From: Citrobacter farmeri
GTDB lineage: Bacteria; Pseudomonadota; Gammaproteobacteria; Enterobacterales; Enterobacteriaceae
Length of the DNA: 64,000 nucleotides
Direction of reading: 5' to 3'
Assembly: GCF_019048065.1 (NCBI RefSeq)
Contig: NZ_CP077291.1
Span: forward strand, 186,001 to 250,000
Shown: piece after piece, positions 8,389 to 17,317 of the stretch
How the letters are laid out: every line of letters begins with the position of its first letter
How positions within the stretch are numbered: position 1 is the stretch's first letter
Translations under genes and position numbers: made by a program
Notes under the pieces: model-generated
What the model was told of the DNA's origin: nothing
Database searches by the model: none
What the model saw: only the letters and a program-made list of their open reading frames with translations

Positions 8389-9351
8389 ATGATTAAGAAA
8401 ATCGGTGTGTTGACAAGCGGCGGTGATGCGCCGGGCATGAACGCAGCAATCCGTGGTGTGGTGCGTGCAGCACTGACGGAAGGACTGGAAGTCATGGGTG
8501 TTTATGATGGCTACCTGGGTCTGTACGAAGACCGTATGGTGCAGCTTGACCGTTATAGCGTGTCCGACATGATTAACCGCGGTGGTACCTTCCTGGGCTC
8601 CGCACGCTTCCCGGAGTTCCGTGACGAAAACATCCGCGCCGTGGCTATCGAAAACCTGAAAAAACGCGGTATCGACGCGCTGGTGGTAATTGGCGGTGAC
8701 GGATCTTACATGGGGGCAAAACGCCTGACTGAGATGGGCTTCCCGTGCATCGGCTTACCTGGCACTATTGATAACGATATCAAAGGCACCGACTACACCA
8801 TTGGTTACTTTACGGCGCTGGGCACCGTGGTTGAAGCGATTGACCGTCTGCGCGACACCTCGTCTTCTCACCAGCGTATCTCTATCGTTGAAGTGATGGG
8901 CCGTTATTGCGGCGACCTGACCCTGGCCGCAGCGATTGCGGGGGGCTGTGAGTTCGTTGTGGTGCCGGAAGTGGAATTCAGCCGGGACGATCTGGTCAAT
9001 GAAATCAAAGCGGGCATTGCGAAGGGTAAGAAACACGCAATCGTGGCGATCACCGAGCACATGTGCGACGTAGACGAACTGGCACATTACATCGAGAAAG
9101 AGACGGGCCGTGAAACCCGTGCGACCGTACTGGGTCACATCCAGCGCGGCGGTTCTCCGGTACCTTACGACCGCATCCTGGCTTCCCGTATGGGTTCTTA
9201 CGCTATCGAACTGCTGCTGGAAGGTCACGGCGGTCGTTGCGTCGGTATTCAGAACGAAAAACTGGTTCACCATGACATTATCGACGCTATCGAAAACATG
9301 CAGCGTCCGTTCAAAGGTGACTGGCTGGATTGCGCGAAGAAACTGTACTAA
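8389..9351 (+). CDS. pfkA: 6-phosphofructokinase I
   Basis: PfkA is the main ATP-dependent phosphofructokinase, converting fructose 6-phosphate to fructose 1,6-bisphosphate as the committed step of glycolysis. The 320-residue product carries the nucleotide loop [11 protein letters not shown], the GGDGS motif, the catalytic TIDNDI motif and the substrate-binding MGR and HIQRGG segments. The length is that of E. coli PfkA. It has its own promoter with a Cra-like site. Two REP units follow. Confidence 0.98.
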   Translation: MIKKIGVLTSGGDAPGMNAAIRGVVRAALTEGLEVMGVYDGYLGLYEDRMVQLDRYSVSDMINRGGTFLGSARFPEFRDENIRAVAIENLKKRGIDALVVIGGDGSYMGAKRLTEMGFPCIGLPGTIDNDIKGTDYTIGYFTALGTVVEAIDRLRDTSSSHQRISIVEVMGRYCGDLTLAAAIAGGCEFVVVPEVEFSRDDLVNEIKAGIAKGKKHAIVAITEHMCDVDELAHYIEKETGRETRATVLGHIQRGGSPVPYDRILASRMGSYAIELLLEGHGGRCVGIQNEKLVHHDIIDAIENMQRPFKGDWLDCAKKLY

Positions 9352-9360
9352 TTCTTCTCT

Positions 9361-9446
9361 GCGCCTGATGGCGCTACGCTTATCAGGCCTACAGATCGCA
9401 AAGACTTGTAGGTCGGATAAGGCGTCAGCTGCCATCCGGCATAAGC
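9361..9446. repeat. BIME: two REP units downstream of pfkA
   Basis: Two inverted-repeat units lie back to back between pfkA and sbp. The first, at about 9362-9390, runs CGCCTGATGGCG...TTATCAGGCC. The second, at about 9407-9443, runs TAGGTCGGATAAGGCG...GCCATCCGGC. Both carry REP cores in alternating orientation. Confidence 0.78.
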
Positions 9447-9554
9447 CCTTCATATATTCCCCTTAGTTATAGCCAATCTTTTTTTATTCTTTAATGTTTG
9501 GATTTCTTTCTGGCACGCTTTGCTCATCACAACACAACATAAGAGAGTTGGGCG

Positions 9555-10544
9555 ATGAATAAATGGGGCGTGGGGTTAACTTTGCTGCTGGCTTCCAGCA
9601 GCGTTCTGGCAAAGGATATTCAATTACTGAACGTGTCTTACGATCCAACGCGTGAGCTGTACGAGCAGTACAACAAAGCATTTAGCGCACACTGGAAGCA
9701 AGAGACAGGCGACAACGTAGTGATTCGTCAGTCGCACGGCGGGTCGGGCAAACAGGCCACCTCGGTGATTAACGGTATCGAAGCGGATGTGGTGACGCTG
9801 GCGCTGGCCTATGATGTTGATGCGATTGCCGAGCGCGGCCGTATTGATAAAAACTGGATCAAACGCCTGCCGGATAACTCTGCGCCTTATACTTCCACCA
9901 TTGTGTTCCTGGTTCGCAAAGGCAATCCGAAGCAAATTCATGACTGGAACGATCTGGTGAAGCCTGGCGTCTCTGTGATCACGCCGAACCCGAAAAGCTC
10001 CGGCGGCGCTCGCTGGAACTACCTGGCGGCGTGGGGCTATGCGCTGCACCACAACAACAACGATCAGGCCAAAGCTCAGGATTTCGTGAAGGCGCTGTTT
10101 AAGAACGTCGAAGTGCTGGATTCTGGTGCGCGCGGTTCAACCAATACCTTCGTGGAACGCGGAATCGGCGATGTGCTGATCGCCTGGGAGAATGAAGCGC
10201 TGCTGGCGACCAATGAGCTGGGCAAAGATAAGTTCGAAATCGTGACGCCGAGCGAATCCATTCTGGCTGAACCGACGGTCTCCGTCGTTGATAAAGTGAC
10301 CGAGAAAAAAGGTACCCAGGCCGTGGCGGAGGCTTACCTGAAGTATCTCTACTCACCGGAAGGTCAGGAGATCGCGGCGAAAAACTATTACCGTCCGCGC
10401 GATGCGGAAGTGGCGAAGAAATACGAAAATGCGTTTCCGAAACTGAAACTCTTCACCATTGATGAGGTGTTCGGCGGCTGGACGAAAGCGCAGAAAGAAC
10501 ATTTCTCGAACGGCGGAACGTTCGATCAGATCAGCAAGCGTTAA
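9555..10544 (+). CDS. sbp: Periplasmic sulfate-binding protein Sbp
   Basis: Sbp captures sulfate in the periplasm and passes it to the CysTWA importer encoded elsewhere. The 329-residue protein has a signal peptide ([19 protein letters not shown], cleaved about residue 19). It then shows the prokaryotic sulfate-binding signatures [11 protein letters not shown] and [16 protein letters not shown]. It is monocistronic, with a clear terminator after it. CysB control is known for the family, but I did not identify a CysB site with confidence. Confidence 0.97.
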   Translation: MNKWGVGLTLLLASSSVLAKDIQLLNVSYDPTRELYEQYNKAFSAHWKQETGDNVVIRQSHGGSGKQATSVINGIEADVVTLALAYDVDAIAERGRIDKNWIKRLPDNSAPYTSTIVFLVRKGNPKQIHDWNDLVKPGVSVITPNPKSSGGARWNYLAAWGYALHHNNNDQAKAQDFVKALFKNVEVLDSGARGSTNTFVERGIGDVLIAWENEALLATNELGKDKFEIVTPSESILAEPTVSVVDKVTEKKGTQAVAEAYLKYLYSPEGQEIAAKNYYRPRDAEVAKKYENAFPKLKLFTIDEVFGGWTKAQKEHFSNGGTFDQISKR

Positions 10545-10562
10545 GCGCGGATCGCAGAAGAG

Positions 10563-10592
10563 GCCCGGAGGCATTTGCCGCCGGGCTTTTTT
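10563..10592 (+). terminator. Rho-independent terminator of sbp
   Basis: GCCCGGAGGC pairs with GCCGCCGGGC around an ATTT loop, followed by six T. It lies 18 bases after the sbp stop. Confidence 0.92.
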
Positions 10593-10647
10593 ATTTGTCA
10601 TGATTTTGCGTTACTCTTGCAGGCCGTTGAGATACAGGGAACGCGTT

Positions 10648-11403
10648 ATGAAAAAAACTGGCTATGGGTTACTGGCCGTTGTCGTTATTGCAGCAGTAGC
10701 CGGTTTTGGCTACTGGAAGCTGGCCGGAAATCCGGATGCGTTGCGTAAGATTGTCCTTGAGCAATGTCTGCCCAATCAGTTGCAGCATCAAAACCCTGCG
10801 CCTTGCGCCGAAGTGAAGCCCGATGCCGGATACGTGGTCTTCAAAGACCGCAATGGTCCGCTGCAATATCTGCTGATGCCGACCTGGCGCATTAACGGCA
10901 CCGAGAGTCCGCTGTTGGTGGAACAACACACGGCGAATTTTTTCTGGCTGGCCTGGCAATCTCGCGATTTTATGAGCAAGAAGTATGGTCAGGATATTCC
11001 GGACAGCGTCGTTTCGCTGGCAATCAATTCGCGCAGCGGACGGACGCAAAATCATTTCCACATCCATATCTCCTGCCTGCGTCCTGATGTCAGAGCGCAA
11101 CTGGACGCTAACCAGGCCCAAATCAGCACCCGCTGGTTGCCGCTGCCGGGCGGACTGCGCGGACACGAATACCTTGCCCGTCGCGTGACAGAAAGCGAAC
11201 TGGCGCAGCGCAGTCCGTTTATGATGCTGGCGGAAGAGGTGCCGGAGGCGCGCGAGCGGATGGGCAGCTATGCGCTGGCGTTGGCGCGTCAAAGCGATGA
11301 CACGTTTGTTCTGTTAGCGACGCAACGCAACTGGCTGACGTTTAACCGGGCGTCGGCGGAAGAAATTCAGGATCACGACTGCACACTGCTCACTCAACCC
11401 TGA
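10648..11403 (+). CDS. cdh: CDP-diacylglycerol pyrophosphatase
   Basis: Cdh hydrolyses CDP-diacylglycerol to phosphatidate and CMP at the inner membrane. The 251-residue protein, the E. coli length, starts with an uncleaved membrane anchor (residues about 5-25). It contains the HIT-like catalytic motif [10 protein letters not shown] use ATG 10648 (MKKTGYGLL), since longer in-frame starts would run back through the sbp coding region. In E. coli tpiA follows directly. Here a 7.4-kb block separates them. Confidence 0.95.
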   Translation: MKKTGYGLLAVVVIAAVAGFGYWKLAGNPDALRKIVLEQCLPNQLQHQNPAPCAEVKPDAGYVVFKDRNGPLQYLLMPTWRINGTESPLLVEQHTANFFWLAWQSRDFMSKKYGQDIPDSVVSLAINSRSGRTQNHFHIHISCLRPDVRAQLDANQAQISTRWLPLPGGLRGHEYLARRVTESELAQRSPFMMLAEEVPEARERMGSYALALARQSDDTFVLLATQRNWLTFNRASAEEIQDHDCTLLTQP

Positions 11404-11490
11404 TTGCGATTACGGCGCTGGCGTGCTTCGGCGTTTTTTTGCACAATCTCTCACTTCAGACCAGCGAAGATGTATCGTTGGTTAAATTAA

Positions 11491-11506
11491 TGTGAAACCG
11501 ATCAAA
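11491..11506. promoter_or_regulatory. Putative CRP site upstream of the AIRs-kinase cluster
   Basis: TGTGA-AACCGA-TCAAA matches the CRP consensus at 9 of the 10 conserved positions. It abuts and slightly overlaps the left end of the 34-bp palindrome, a common arrangement for a catabolite-activated operon with a specific regulator. Confidence 0.55.
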
Positions 11507-11536
11507 AGATATAAAGGTATACCTTTATATCTTTTG
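11503..11536. promoter_or_regulatory. Perfect 34-bp palindrome, probable operator of the GntR-family regulator
   Basis: Every one of 17 base pairs from 11503/11536 to 11519/11520 is complementary, centred on GGTATACC. It lies about 140 bp upstream of the first gene of the cluster. HutC-type GntR repressors bind palindromes with a G-T...A-C core of this kind, and such a regulator is encoded within the cluster at 15093. No T-run follows and it is AT-rich, so I favour operator over terminator. Binding is inferred. Confidence 0.65.
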
Positions 11537-11675
11537 TGATTCCATTACACTCCCTCATAACGCCTGATCCTGGCTGTCCGAATCATGCGTTAATCATAAA
11601 AGCTTTTATTTCACGTAGTTACGTCATTCTTTTTTTCGACATTCTTGCGCCCAACGGCGCAAAAGGAATACCGAT

Positions 11676-13010
11676 ATGAAATTGTCTATCGTGGAAAAAA
11701 TAGGTTTTGGCGCCGGGGATATGGCGATCAACGTAGTGATTATTGCCATGCAGCTACTGCTGGCGTATTTCTACACAGATATTTACGGTTTACGTGCAGC
11801 GGATGTGGGTGTGCTGCTGGTGGTTGTGCGGATGATCGATGCCATTATCGATCCGGCAATGGGAATGCTGACCGACAAAGTCTCGACCCGCTGGGGGCGT
11901 TATCGTCCGTGGTTATTATGGTTTGCCATTCCGTTTGGTTTTGCCGTCTATCTGATGTTTATCACGCCGGATATGGCGTATACGGCGAAGCTGGCGTGGG
12001 CCTATTTCACTTACATCCTGATGACGCTGGTCTATACGGCGATCACCATCCCTTATATCTCTCTGATTGGCGTCATCACGGACGATCCGGGCGAGCGTTT
12101 GAGCGCCAACGGGTATCGTTTTGTGATGACCAAAATCGCCGCGTTTCTGGTGACGATTGTGGTTCCGATGCTGGCGGTCTGGCTGGGACAGGGTAATAAA
12201 GCACTGGGGTATCAGCTTTCTATGGGCCTGATGGGGGCAATGGGCGCCGTGCTGTTTATCTTCTGCTTTATGACTACTCGCGAACGCAGCGAGCCTGAAC
12301 TGCCGTCACTGTCGGTCAAACAGCAGTTTGCGAATCTGCTTCGCAACGACCAGTGGTTGATTCTGGGCGTGGTGATTATGTTACTGATGTGCGGCTACGT
12401 GATCCGGGGTTCGGTCGCCGCCTATTACGCCAAATATTATCTGAATGGCGGTGACAGCCTGATTTCACCGTTCCTGACCGTTGGCGTTGTGGCGTCTATT
12501 CTGGCGATGATTGCGACCACGTGGGTGACGAAGTTCTGGGACAAAATAAAAATGTTCCGCTACACCCAACTGATGACCTTTGCGCTGAGTATTGGCATGT
12601 ATCTCTGCGTCGGGCAGCAGAACCTGATCCTCGCCTTTGTCTTTTACTTTCTCATCAACTTCTTCTGTGACATGCAAATGCCGGTGTTCTGGTCTTCCAT
12701 CGCGGAGGCGGTCGATTACGGCGAGAAGAAAACCGGGCTGCGTGTTTCCGGACTGGCTTTCGGCGGCATTCTGTTCTTTCAGAAATTCGGGATGGGGATT
12801 GCCGGCGGTGTCCTCGGCTTCCTGCTGAGCCACTTCGGCTACCAGGCGGATGTCCAGCAGAGCGCGAGCTCGCTGACCGGCATTGCGCTAATGATGACGC
12901 TCATCCCTGCCATCTTCCATCTGGTGGTTGGCGTGGTGATGAAAAAGTATCTGATCAACAACGATTATTACCGCGACATCCAGAGTGAACTGGCGCAGCG
13001 CCAGGCGTGA
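11676..13010 (+). CDS. GPH-family sugar/nucleoside:cation symporter (first gene of the AIRs-kinase cluster)
   Basis: This is a 444-residue inner-membrane transporter of the glycoside-pentoside-hexuronide:cation symporter family, with about 12 hydrophobic segments. The family's N-terminal EKIGFGAGDMAIN segment, the RYRPW loop after the second or third helix, and the central DDPGERLSANGYR segment are visible. The gene position matches the Salmonella permease STM4065, which precedes the AIRs kinase STM4066 between cdh and tpiA. It ends 10 bases before the kinase start, so the two are co-transcribed. The substrate is not shown by sequence; a riboside is inferred from the neighbours. Confidence 0.85.
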   Translation: MKLSIVEKIGFGAGDMAINVVIIAMQLLLAYFYTDIYGLRAADVGVLLVVVRMIDAIIDPAMGMLTDKVSTRWGRYRPWLLWFAIPFGFAVYLMFITPDMAYTAKLAWAYFTYILMTLVYTAITIPYISLIGVITDDPGERLSANGYRFVMTKIAAFLVTIVVPMLAVWLGQGNKALGYQLSMGLMGAMGAVLFIFCFMTTRERSEPELPSLSVKQQFANLLRNDQWLILGVVIMLLMCGYVIRGSVAAYYAKYYLNGGDSLISPFLTVGVVASILAMIATTWVTKFWDKIKMFRYTQLMTFALSIGMYLCVGQQNLILAFVFYFLINFFCDMQMPVFWSSIAEAVDYGEKKTGLRVSGLAFGGILFFQKFGMGIAGGVLGFLLSHFGYQADVQQSASSLTGIALMMTLIPAIFHLVVGVVMKKYLINNDYYRDIQSELAQRQA

Positions 13011-13020
13011 GGAGGAGCAA

Positions 13021-13971
13021 ATGAATCATCTCAATAAAATCTGGGTGATTGGTGATGCGTCCGTGGATTTGGTGCCGGAAAGAGCGGACTCCTACCTGAA
13101 ATGCCCGGGTGGTGCATCGGCTAACGTCGCCGTCTGCATCGCTCGACTGGGAGGCGATTGCGAGTTCATCGGCTGTCTCGGAGAGGATGATGCCGGGCGT
13201 TTCCTTCGCCAGACGCTGGCAGAAAATGGGGTGGGAGTGGATTCACTCCGCCTCGATCCGCAGCAAACCAGCGCGGTGCTGATCGTCAATTTAACGCCAG
13301 AAGGCGAACGCAGTTTTACCTATCTGGTGCATCCCGGCGCGGACACCTTTGTCTCCGTGCAGGATTTACCGGCCTTCAGCGCTAACGAGTGGTTTTATTT
13401 CAGCTCGATTGGCCTGACCGACAGTCCGGCGCGTGAGGCGTGTCTGGAAGGGGCCAGACGCATGAAGGCGGCGGGCGGGCACGTCATGTTCGACGTCAAC
13501 CTGCGTGTCAGCATGTGGCGGGATCGCCATGAAATCGCGCCCTTACTCGCACAATCTATTGCGCTGGCCTCTATTTGCAAGGTTTCTGCCGATGAGCTGT
13601 GTTGGCTGGGTAAGGTCGAGCGCTGGCAGGACGCACGCTATCTGATGCGTGAGCTCGGCTGTGAGACCACCGTCATCTCATTGGGCGATGCGGGGGCGTA
13701 TCTGGTGACGCCGGAGGACGAATGCACCTTTCCGGCCGCGAAAATTTCCGTAGTGGACACCACCGGGGCAGGCGATGCCTTTGTTGGTGGGCTGCTCTAT
13801 ACCCTTTCACAGGCTGCCTCCTGGGACAATCGTCTGCTTGCACAGGCGATTGGCACGGCCAACGCCTGTGGCGCGATGGTGGTCACGGCAAAAGGGGCGA
13901 TGACCGCGCTGCCTTACCCTGAACAACTCGCCGCCTTTCGCGCCAGCCATCCGCTGGAAAAATCATGCTAA
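13021..13971 (+). CDS. Aminoimidazole riboside (AIRs) kinase, PfkB family
   Basis: This is a 316-residue ribokinase-family enzyme. It is recognisably the orthologue of Salmonella STM4066, shown to phosphorylate 5-aminoimidazole riboside to AIR, a purine and thiamine precursor. Matching segments include WVIGDASVDLVPE, YLKCPGGASANV and the C-terminal PfkB signature DTTGAGDAFVGG, whose Asp is the catalytic base. The start at 13021 follows a strong GAGGAG ribosome-binding site. It is second in the cluster, directly after the GPH transporter. The name is based on remembered family identity rather than a search. Confidence 0.9.
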   Translation: MNHLNKIWVIGDASVDLVPERADSYLKCPGGASANVAVCIARLGGDCEFIGCLGEDDAGRFLRQTLAENGVGVDSLRLDPQQTSAVLIVNLTPEGERSFTYLVHPGADTFVSVQDLPAFSANEWFYFSSIGLTDSPAREACLEGARRMKAAGGHVMFDVNLRVSMWRDRHEIAPLLAQSIALASICKVSADELCWLGKVERWQDARYLMRELGCETTVISLGDAGAYLVTPEDECTFPAAKISVVDTTGAGDAFVGGLLYTLSQAASWDNRLLAQAIGTANACGAMVVTAKGAMTALPYPEQLAAFRASHPLEKSC

Positions 13972-13989
13972 ACCGTTAAGGAGTCATTC

Positions 13990-15030
13990 ATGCACGTTGA
14001 AATTAACAAAATACTGGGCTGCCTGATTGGTGCCGCTGCGGCCGACGCGATGGGCGCGGCAACCGAAGTGCGCACCCAGCAACAAATTCGCGAATATTTC
14101 GGTGGCTGGGTAACCGGTTTTGAGAAACCCCCCGCCGATACGTTTGGCCGCTGTAACGAAGCCGGCATGTGCACCGACGACTTTATTCAGGCGAAGTACA
14201 TCATGGACGCTCTGTTACAGCATCATCGTCAGGTAAGCGATGAAGCGATGCGTGAAGCCTTCCAGCGCTGGCTGGCCTATCCGTACTATGCCAATTTTAC
14301 CGGGCCAACCACCCGGGCCGCGATGAAAGCCATCTTTAACGATAACCGAGTGTCCTTACAGGGGGAACTGGAAGGCGAAAAGCAGTCGGTACAGATTATC
14401 AATAAAGGCAATGCGGAAGCCACCAACGGCGCGGCAATGAAGATTTGGCCTGCCGCCGTATTGCATCCGGGCAACATAGAAAAGGCGATTCAGACTGCGC
14501 TGGATATCTGCCGTTTTACTCATAACAACGTGCTGGCGATGTCAGGTGCCGCGGCGATGGCGGCGGCGACCAGCGAAGCACTACAGCCAGTGGCGAGTGC
14601 GGAAAGTATCATTGCGGCCGGGATTTACGGTGCCGACCGGGGCTATGCGCTGGCGGCAGAGCAGGGCGCGATGATGGTTGCCGGGCCGTCGGTGGCGCGG
14701 CGTATCGAACTGGCGGTGGCGATCGGCAAGCGCCACGCCCACTGGGAGACGGCGATTGTCGAGATTGCCGATATCATCGGGTCCGGGCTGCACGTCAGCG
14801 AGGCGGTTCCGGCGGCGTTTGGTCTGTTCGCGTGTTGTCCGGATTCAGCCGTTGATGCTATTATTTCCGCCGTTAATATCGGCAATGATACCGATACCGT
14901 CGCCACCATGGTTGGGGCACTCTCCGGCGCCTGGCACGGTGCCGATGCTTTTCCTGCCGACTATTTAACTACCGTTAATCGTATGAATCATTTCGATTTG
15001 GCTGAACTCGCCAGACAGATTAAAGGGTAG
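13990..15030 (+). CDS. ADP-ribosylglycohydrolase-family protein
   Basis: This 346-residue protein belongs to the ADP-ribosyl-[dinitrogen reductase] hydrolase (DraG/ARH) fold. The paired metal-binding motifs are present: TDD at 62-64, and NIGNDTDT near 297-303 with D300 and D302. Such enzymes cleave N- or O-linked ribosyl bonds using two Mg2+ or Mn2+ ions. Its place 18 bases after the AIRs kinase suggests that it releases a riboside or handles a ribosylated substrate for the kinase. Salmonella has the same gene order (STM4067). The true substrate is unknown. AAGGAG precedes the ATG. Confidence 0.87.
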   Translation: MHVEINKILGCLIGAAAADAMGAATEVRTQQQIREYFGGWVTGFEKPPADTFGRCNEAGMCTDDFIQAKYIMDALLQHHRQVSDEAMREAFQRWLAYPYYANFTGPTTRAAMKAIFNDNRVSLQGELEGEKQSVQIINKGNAEATNGAAMKIWPAAVLHPGNIEKAIQTALDICRFTHNNVLAMSGAAAMAAATSEALQPVASAESIIAAGIYGADRGYALAAEQGAMMVAGPSVARRIELAVAIGKRHAHWETAIVEIADIIGSGLHVSEAVPAAFGLFACCPDSAVDAIISAVNIGNDTDTVATMVGALSGAWHGADAFPADYLTTVNRMNHFDLAELARQIKG

Positions 15031-15092
15031 TGCGCTGCCCTGCGGGGGCGGCGACAACCGTCCCCGACTGGCAGACTTTCGAGGTAAATGGC

Positions 15093-15815
15093 TTGCAGGT
15101 TGATAAAACGAGTTTTACTCCGCTGTATAAGCAGTTGTTTTATATCATCTGCCAGCAGATCCAGAACGGCACTTTACCGCTGGGGAGTCAGTTGCCTACG
15201 CAAAAGGCGATTGCGCAAACCTATAATGTGTCGCTGATTGTCGTGAAGCAGGCATGGAGTGAGTTGATTAACGCCGGGGTGATTACCTCCCAGCGTGGAA
15301 GCGGCTCCGTGGTGAGCGCGGTGCCGGAAGGCGTCAGCTACGGTCATACCTTCCGCGGGATCACCAGCGATCTGCGTGATGCCAGCGTGGCGGTTGAGAA
15401 CCGTATTCTGGAGATCGCCACTCGGCGGGCGCGCGACGCGCAGGAAGATGGCTTAAGCCTGCCAGCCCATCATCACTATCTCTATATTTCTCGAGTGCGA
15501 TACCTGAATAATCGCCCGTTTAACCATGAGAAAATTTATCTCGATCTCTCCTTTTTCCCGGGGCTCACGCTGACGGCGGATGAACTGGCCCATACCTCGC
15601 TTTATCACCTGCTGAATGTGAAAAGCGACTCGGCGATCGAAAAGGTTGATGCCATTCTGCCCAGCCCCGATCTCTGCGAGAAGCTGCAGATTGCTGAGAA
15701 TAAACCGCTTCTTTCCGTGGCGCGCCAGACGTTTATGGCGGGAGAAGAGCATCCCTTTGAGTATTGCCGCTACTATGTACTGTCTGACTACTTCGGCGAA
15801 ATCCATTATCACTAA
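15093..15815 (+). CDS. GntR/HutC-family transcriptional regulator of the cluster
   Basis: This is an approximately 240-residue regulator. The N-terminal GntR winged helix (PLYKQLFYIICQQIQNGTL... LPTQKAIAQTYNVS) is followed by a UTRA ligand-binding domain of the HutC group. I favour the TTG at 15093, because GAGGT lies seven bases before it and the DNA-binding domain begins directly. The alternative is a GTG at 15030 overlapping the previous stop by one base, which would add 21 unconserved-looking residues. The Salmonella equivalent, STM4068, was reported to repress the kinase operon. The 34-bp palindrome at 11503 is its likely operator. Confidence 0.83.
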   Translation: MQVDKTSFTPLYKQLFYIICQQIQNGTLPLGSQLPTQKAIAQTYNVSLIVVKQAWSELINAGVITSQRGSGSVVSAVPEGVSYGHTFRGITSDLRDASVAVENRILEIATRRARDAQEDGLSLPAHHHYLYISRVRYLNNRPFNHEKIYLDLSFFPGLTLTADELAHTSLYHLLNVKSDSAIEKVDAILPSPDLCEKLQIAENKPLLSVARQTFMAGEEHPFEYCRYYVLSDYFGEIHYH

Positions 15816-15852
15816 CCCTCTGCTTTTTTGGGGGAAGATGCGCGTTTACAGA

Positions 15853-15866
15853 AGGGGGATGCCCCC
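15853..15866. other. Small GC hairpin between the regulator and the first DASS transporter
   Basis: A GGGGGATGCCCCC-type hairpin lies in the 85-base space after the regulator gene. No T-run follows, so read-through into the transporter gene is likely and it is not called a terminator. Confidence 0.35.
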
Positions 15867-15900
15867 GTATTCTTGTTGAAAAAAACAACAGGAGACAGGC

Positions 15901-17205
15901 ATGTCGCTCTGGTTTTCACACCCTCTGTTTCTGCCCTCGCTGGTGGTGGTGGTCACCATCCTGCTCTGGGCGACCTCGCTATTGCCGGAATTTATCACCG
16001 CGCTGCTGTTTTTCACCGTGGCGATGGTGGCGAAAATCGCCCCACCGGACGTTATCTTTGGCGGCTTTGCCTCGTCGGCGTTCTGGCTGGTCTTCAGCGG
16101 CTTTGTGCTGGGCGTGGCGATCCGCAAAACCGGCCTGGCGGACAGGGCGGCAAGAGCGCTGTCATCACGGCTCACGGAATCCTGGCCATTGATGGTCTCA
16201 AGCGTGGTGCTGCTGAGCTATGCGCTGGCGTTTGTCATGCCTTCCAATATGGGACGTATCGCGCTGCTGATGCCCGTCGTGGCCGCGATGGCGAAACGCG
16301 CCGGGATCCTCGATGGCACCCGTGCGTGGTATGGACTGGCGCTTGCCGTGGGGTTTGGCACCTTCCAGCTCTCCGCCACTATTCTGCCTGCCAACGTGCC
16401 GAACCTTGTGATGAGCGGGGCGGCTGAAGGGTCGTACGGTATCCACCTGAACTATCTGCCTTACCTGTTGCTGCATACGCCGGTATTAGGCTGGTTGAAA
16501 GGCGGGGTGTTGATTGCACTGATCTGCTGGCTATTTCCCGGGAAACCCCATGCGCCGCGTGAATTAACGCCGCCGGAACCGATGAGCCGCGACGAAAAAC
16601 GACTGGCCTGGATGCTGGCAGTGGTGCTGGCGATGTGGGTCAGTGAAAGCTGGCATGGCATTGGCCCGGCGTGGACCGGACTGGCGGCGGCGGTCATCAC
16701 CCTGTTACCACGTATCGGGTTTATCAACGGAGAGGAGTTTTCCACGGGGGTTAACATCCGTACCTGCATTTATGTTGCCGGTATTCTTGGACTGGCGAGC
16801 GTCGTGACGCAAACCGGTATTGGCAATGCGGTTGGTGAGGCGCTGTTACACGTGATGCCGCTGGACCCGGAGAAACCGTTCACCAGTTTTCTCGCCCTGA
16901 CCGGCATCACCACCGCGCTTAACTTTATCATGACCGCCAACGGCGTTCCGGCGCTGTATACCACCCTGGCGCAGAGCTTTTCTGAGGCAACGCAATTTCC
17001 ACTGCTGTCGGTGATTATGATTCAGGTGCTGGGCTACTCAACGCCGCTGTTGCCGTATCAGGCATCGCCTATTGTGGTGGCGATGGCGCTGGGAAGAGTG
17101 CCGGCGAGAGCCGGGATGTTGCTGTGTCTGGTACTGGCGGTAGCGACGTATCTGGTCCTGCTGCCGCTGGACTATGTATGGTTTAATCTATTAGGGAAAT
17201 TGTAG
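15901..17205 (+). CDS. DASS/SLC13-like anion transporter with altered SNT motif
   Basis: This is a 434-residue inner-membrane protein with about 11 hydrophobic segments, of the divalent-anion:sodium symporter type (ion-transporter superfamily). The first substrate-site motif, normally Ser-Asn-Thr, reads MPSNMGRIALLMP with S115-N116-M117, so the threonine is replaced. The repeat-related second site reads TANGVPALYT. Both departures suggest a substrate other than the usual C4-dicarboxylates or citrate. GGAGA precedes the ATG. It follows the GntR regulator by 85 bases on the same strand and may belong to the same transcription unit. The substrate is unknown. Confidence 0.78.
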   Translation: MSLWFSHPLFLPSLVVVVTILLWATSLLPEFITALLFFTVAMVAKIAPPDVIFGGFASSAFWLVFSGFVLGVAIRKTGLADRAARALSSRLTESWPLMVSSVVLLSYALAFVMPSNMGRIALLMPVVAAMAKRAGILDGTRAWYGLALAVGFGTFQLSATILPANVPNLVMSGAAEGSYGIHLNYLPYLLLHTPVLGWLKGGVLIALICWLFPGKPHAPRELTPPEPMSRDEKRLAWMLAVVLAMWVSESWHGIGPAWTGLAAAVITLLPRIGFINGEEFSTGVNIRTCIYVAGILGLASVVTQTGIGNAVGEALLHVMPLDPEKPFTSFLALTGITTALNFIMTANGVPALYTTLAQSFSEATQFPLLSVIMIQVLGYSTPLLPYQASPIVVAMALGRVPARAGMLLCLVLAVATYLVLLPLDYVWFNLLGKL

Positions 17206-17317
17206 TGTTAATAGCCTGATAATTTTGGTTTTGTGAGAGGGCGGTGAGTTTTACCAGCACGAATGACGGTTAATACCAAAACGCATACTTATGCGCAGGA
17301 TACTCAAGGATTGAACC

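Noticed and set aside
11503..11536. Reading the 34-bp palindrome as the cdh terminator
   Set aside because: The stem is AT-rich, has no T-run after it and lies 100 bases beyond cdh. Its GGTATACC centre and position before the cluster favour an operator.
11645..12196. A 183-codon frame overlapping the start of the GPH transporter
   Set aside because: The composition (many Cys, Gly, Arg and His) is that of an off-frame reading. The transporter frame at 11676 has clear family motifs.
15828..16427. A 199-codon frame over the regulator-DASS junction
   Set aside because: It is an off-frame reading of the DASS transporter gene; the transporter frame has hydrophobic segments and a ribosome-binding site.
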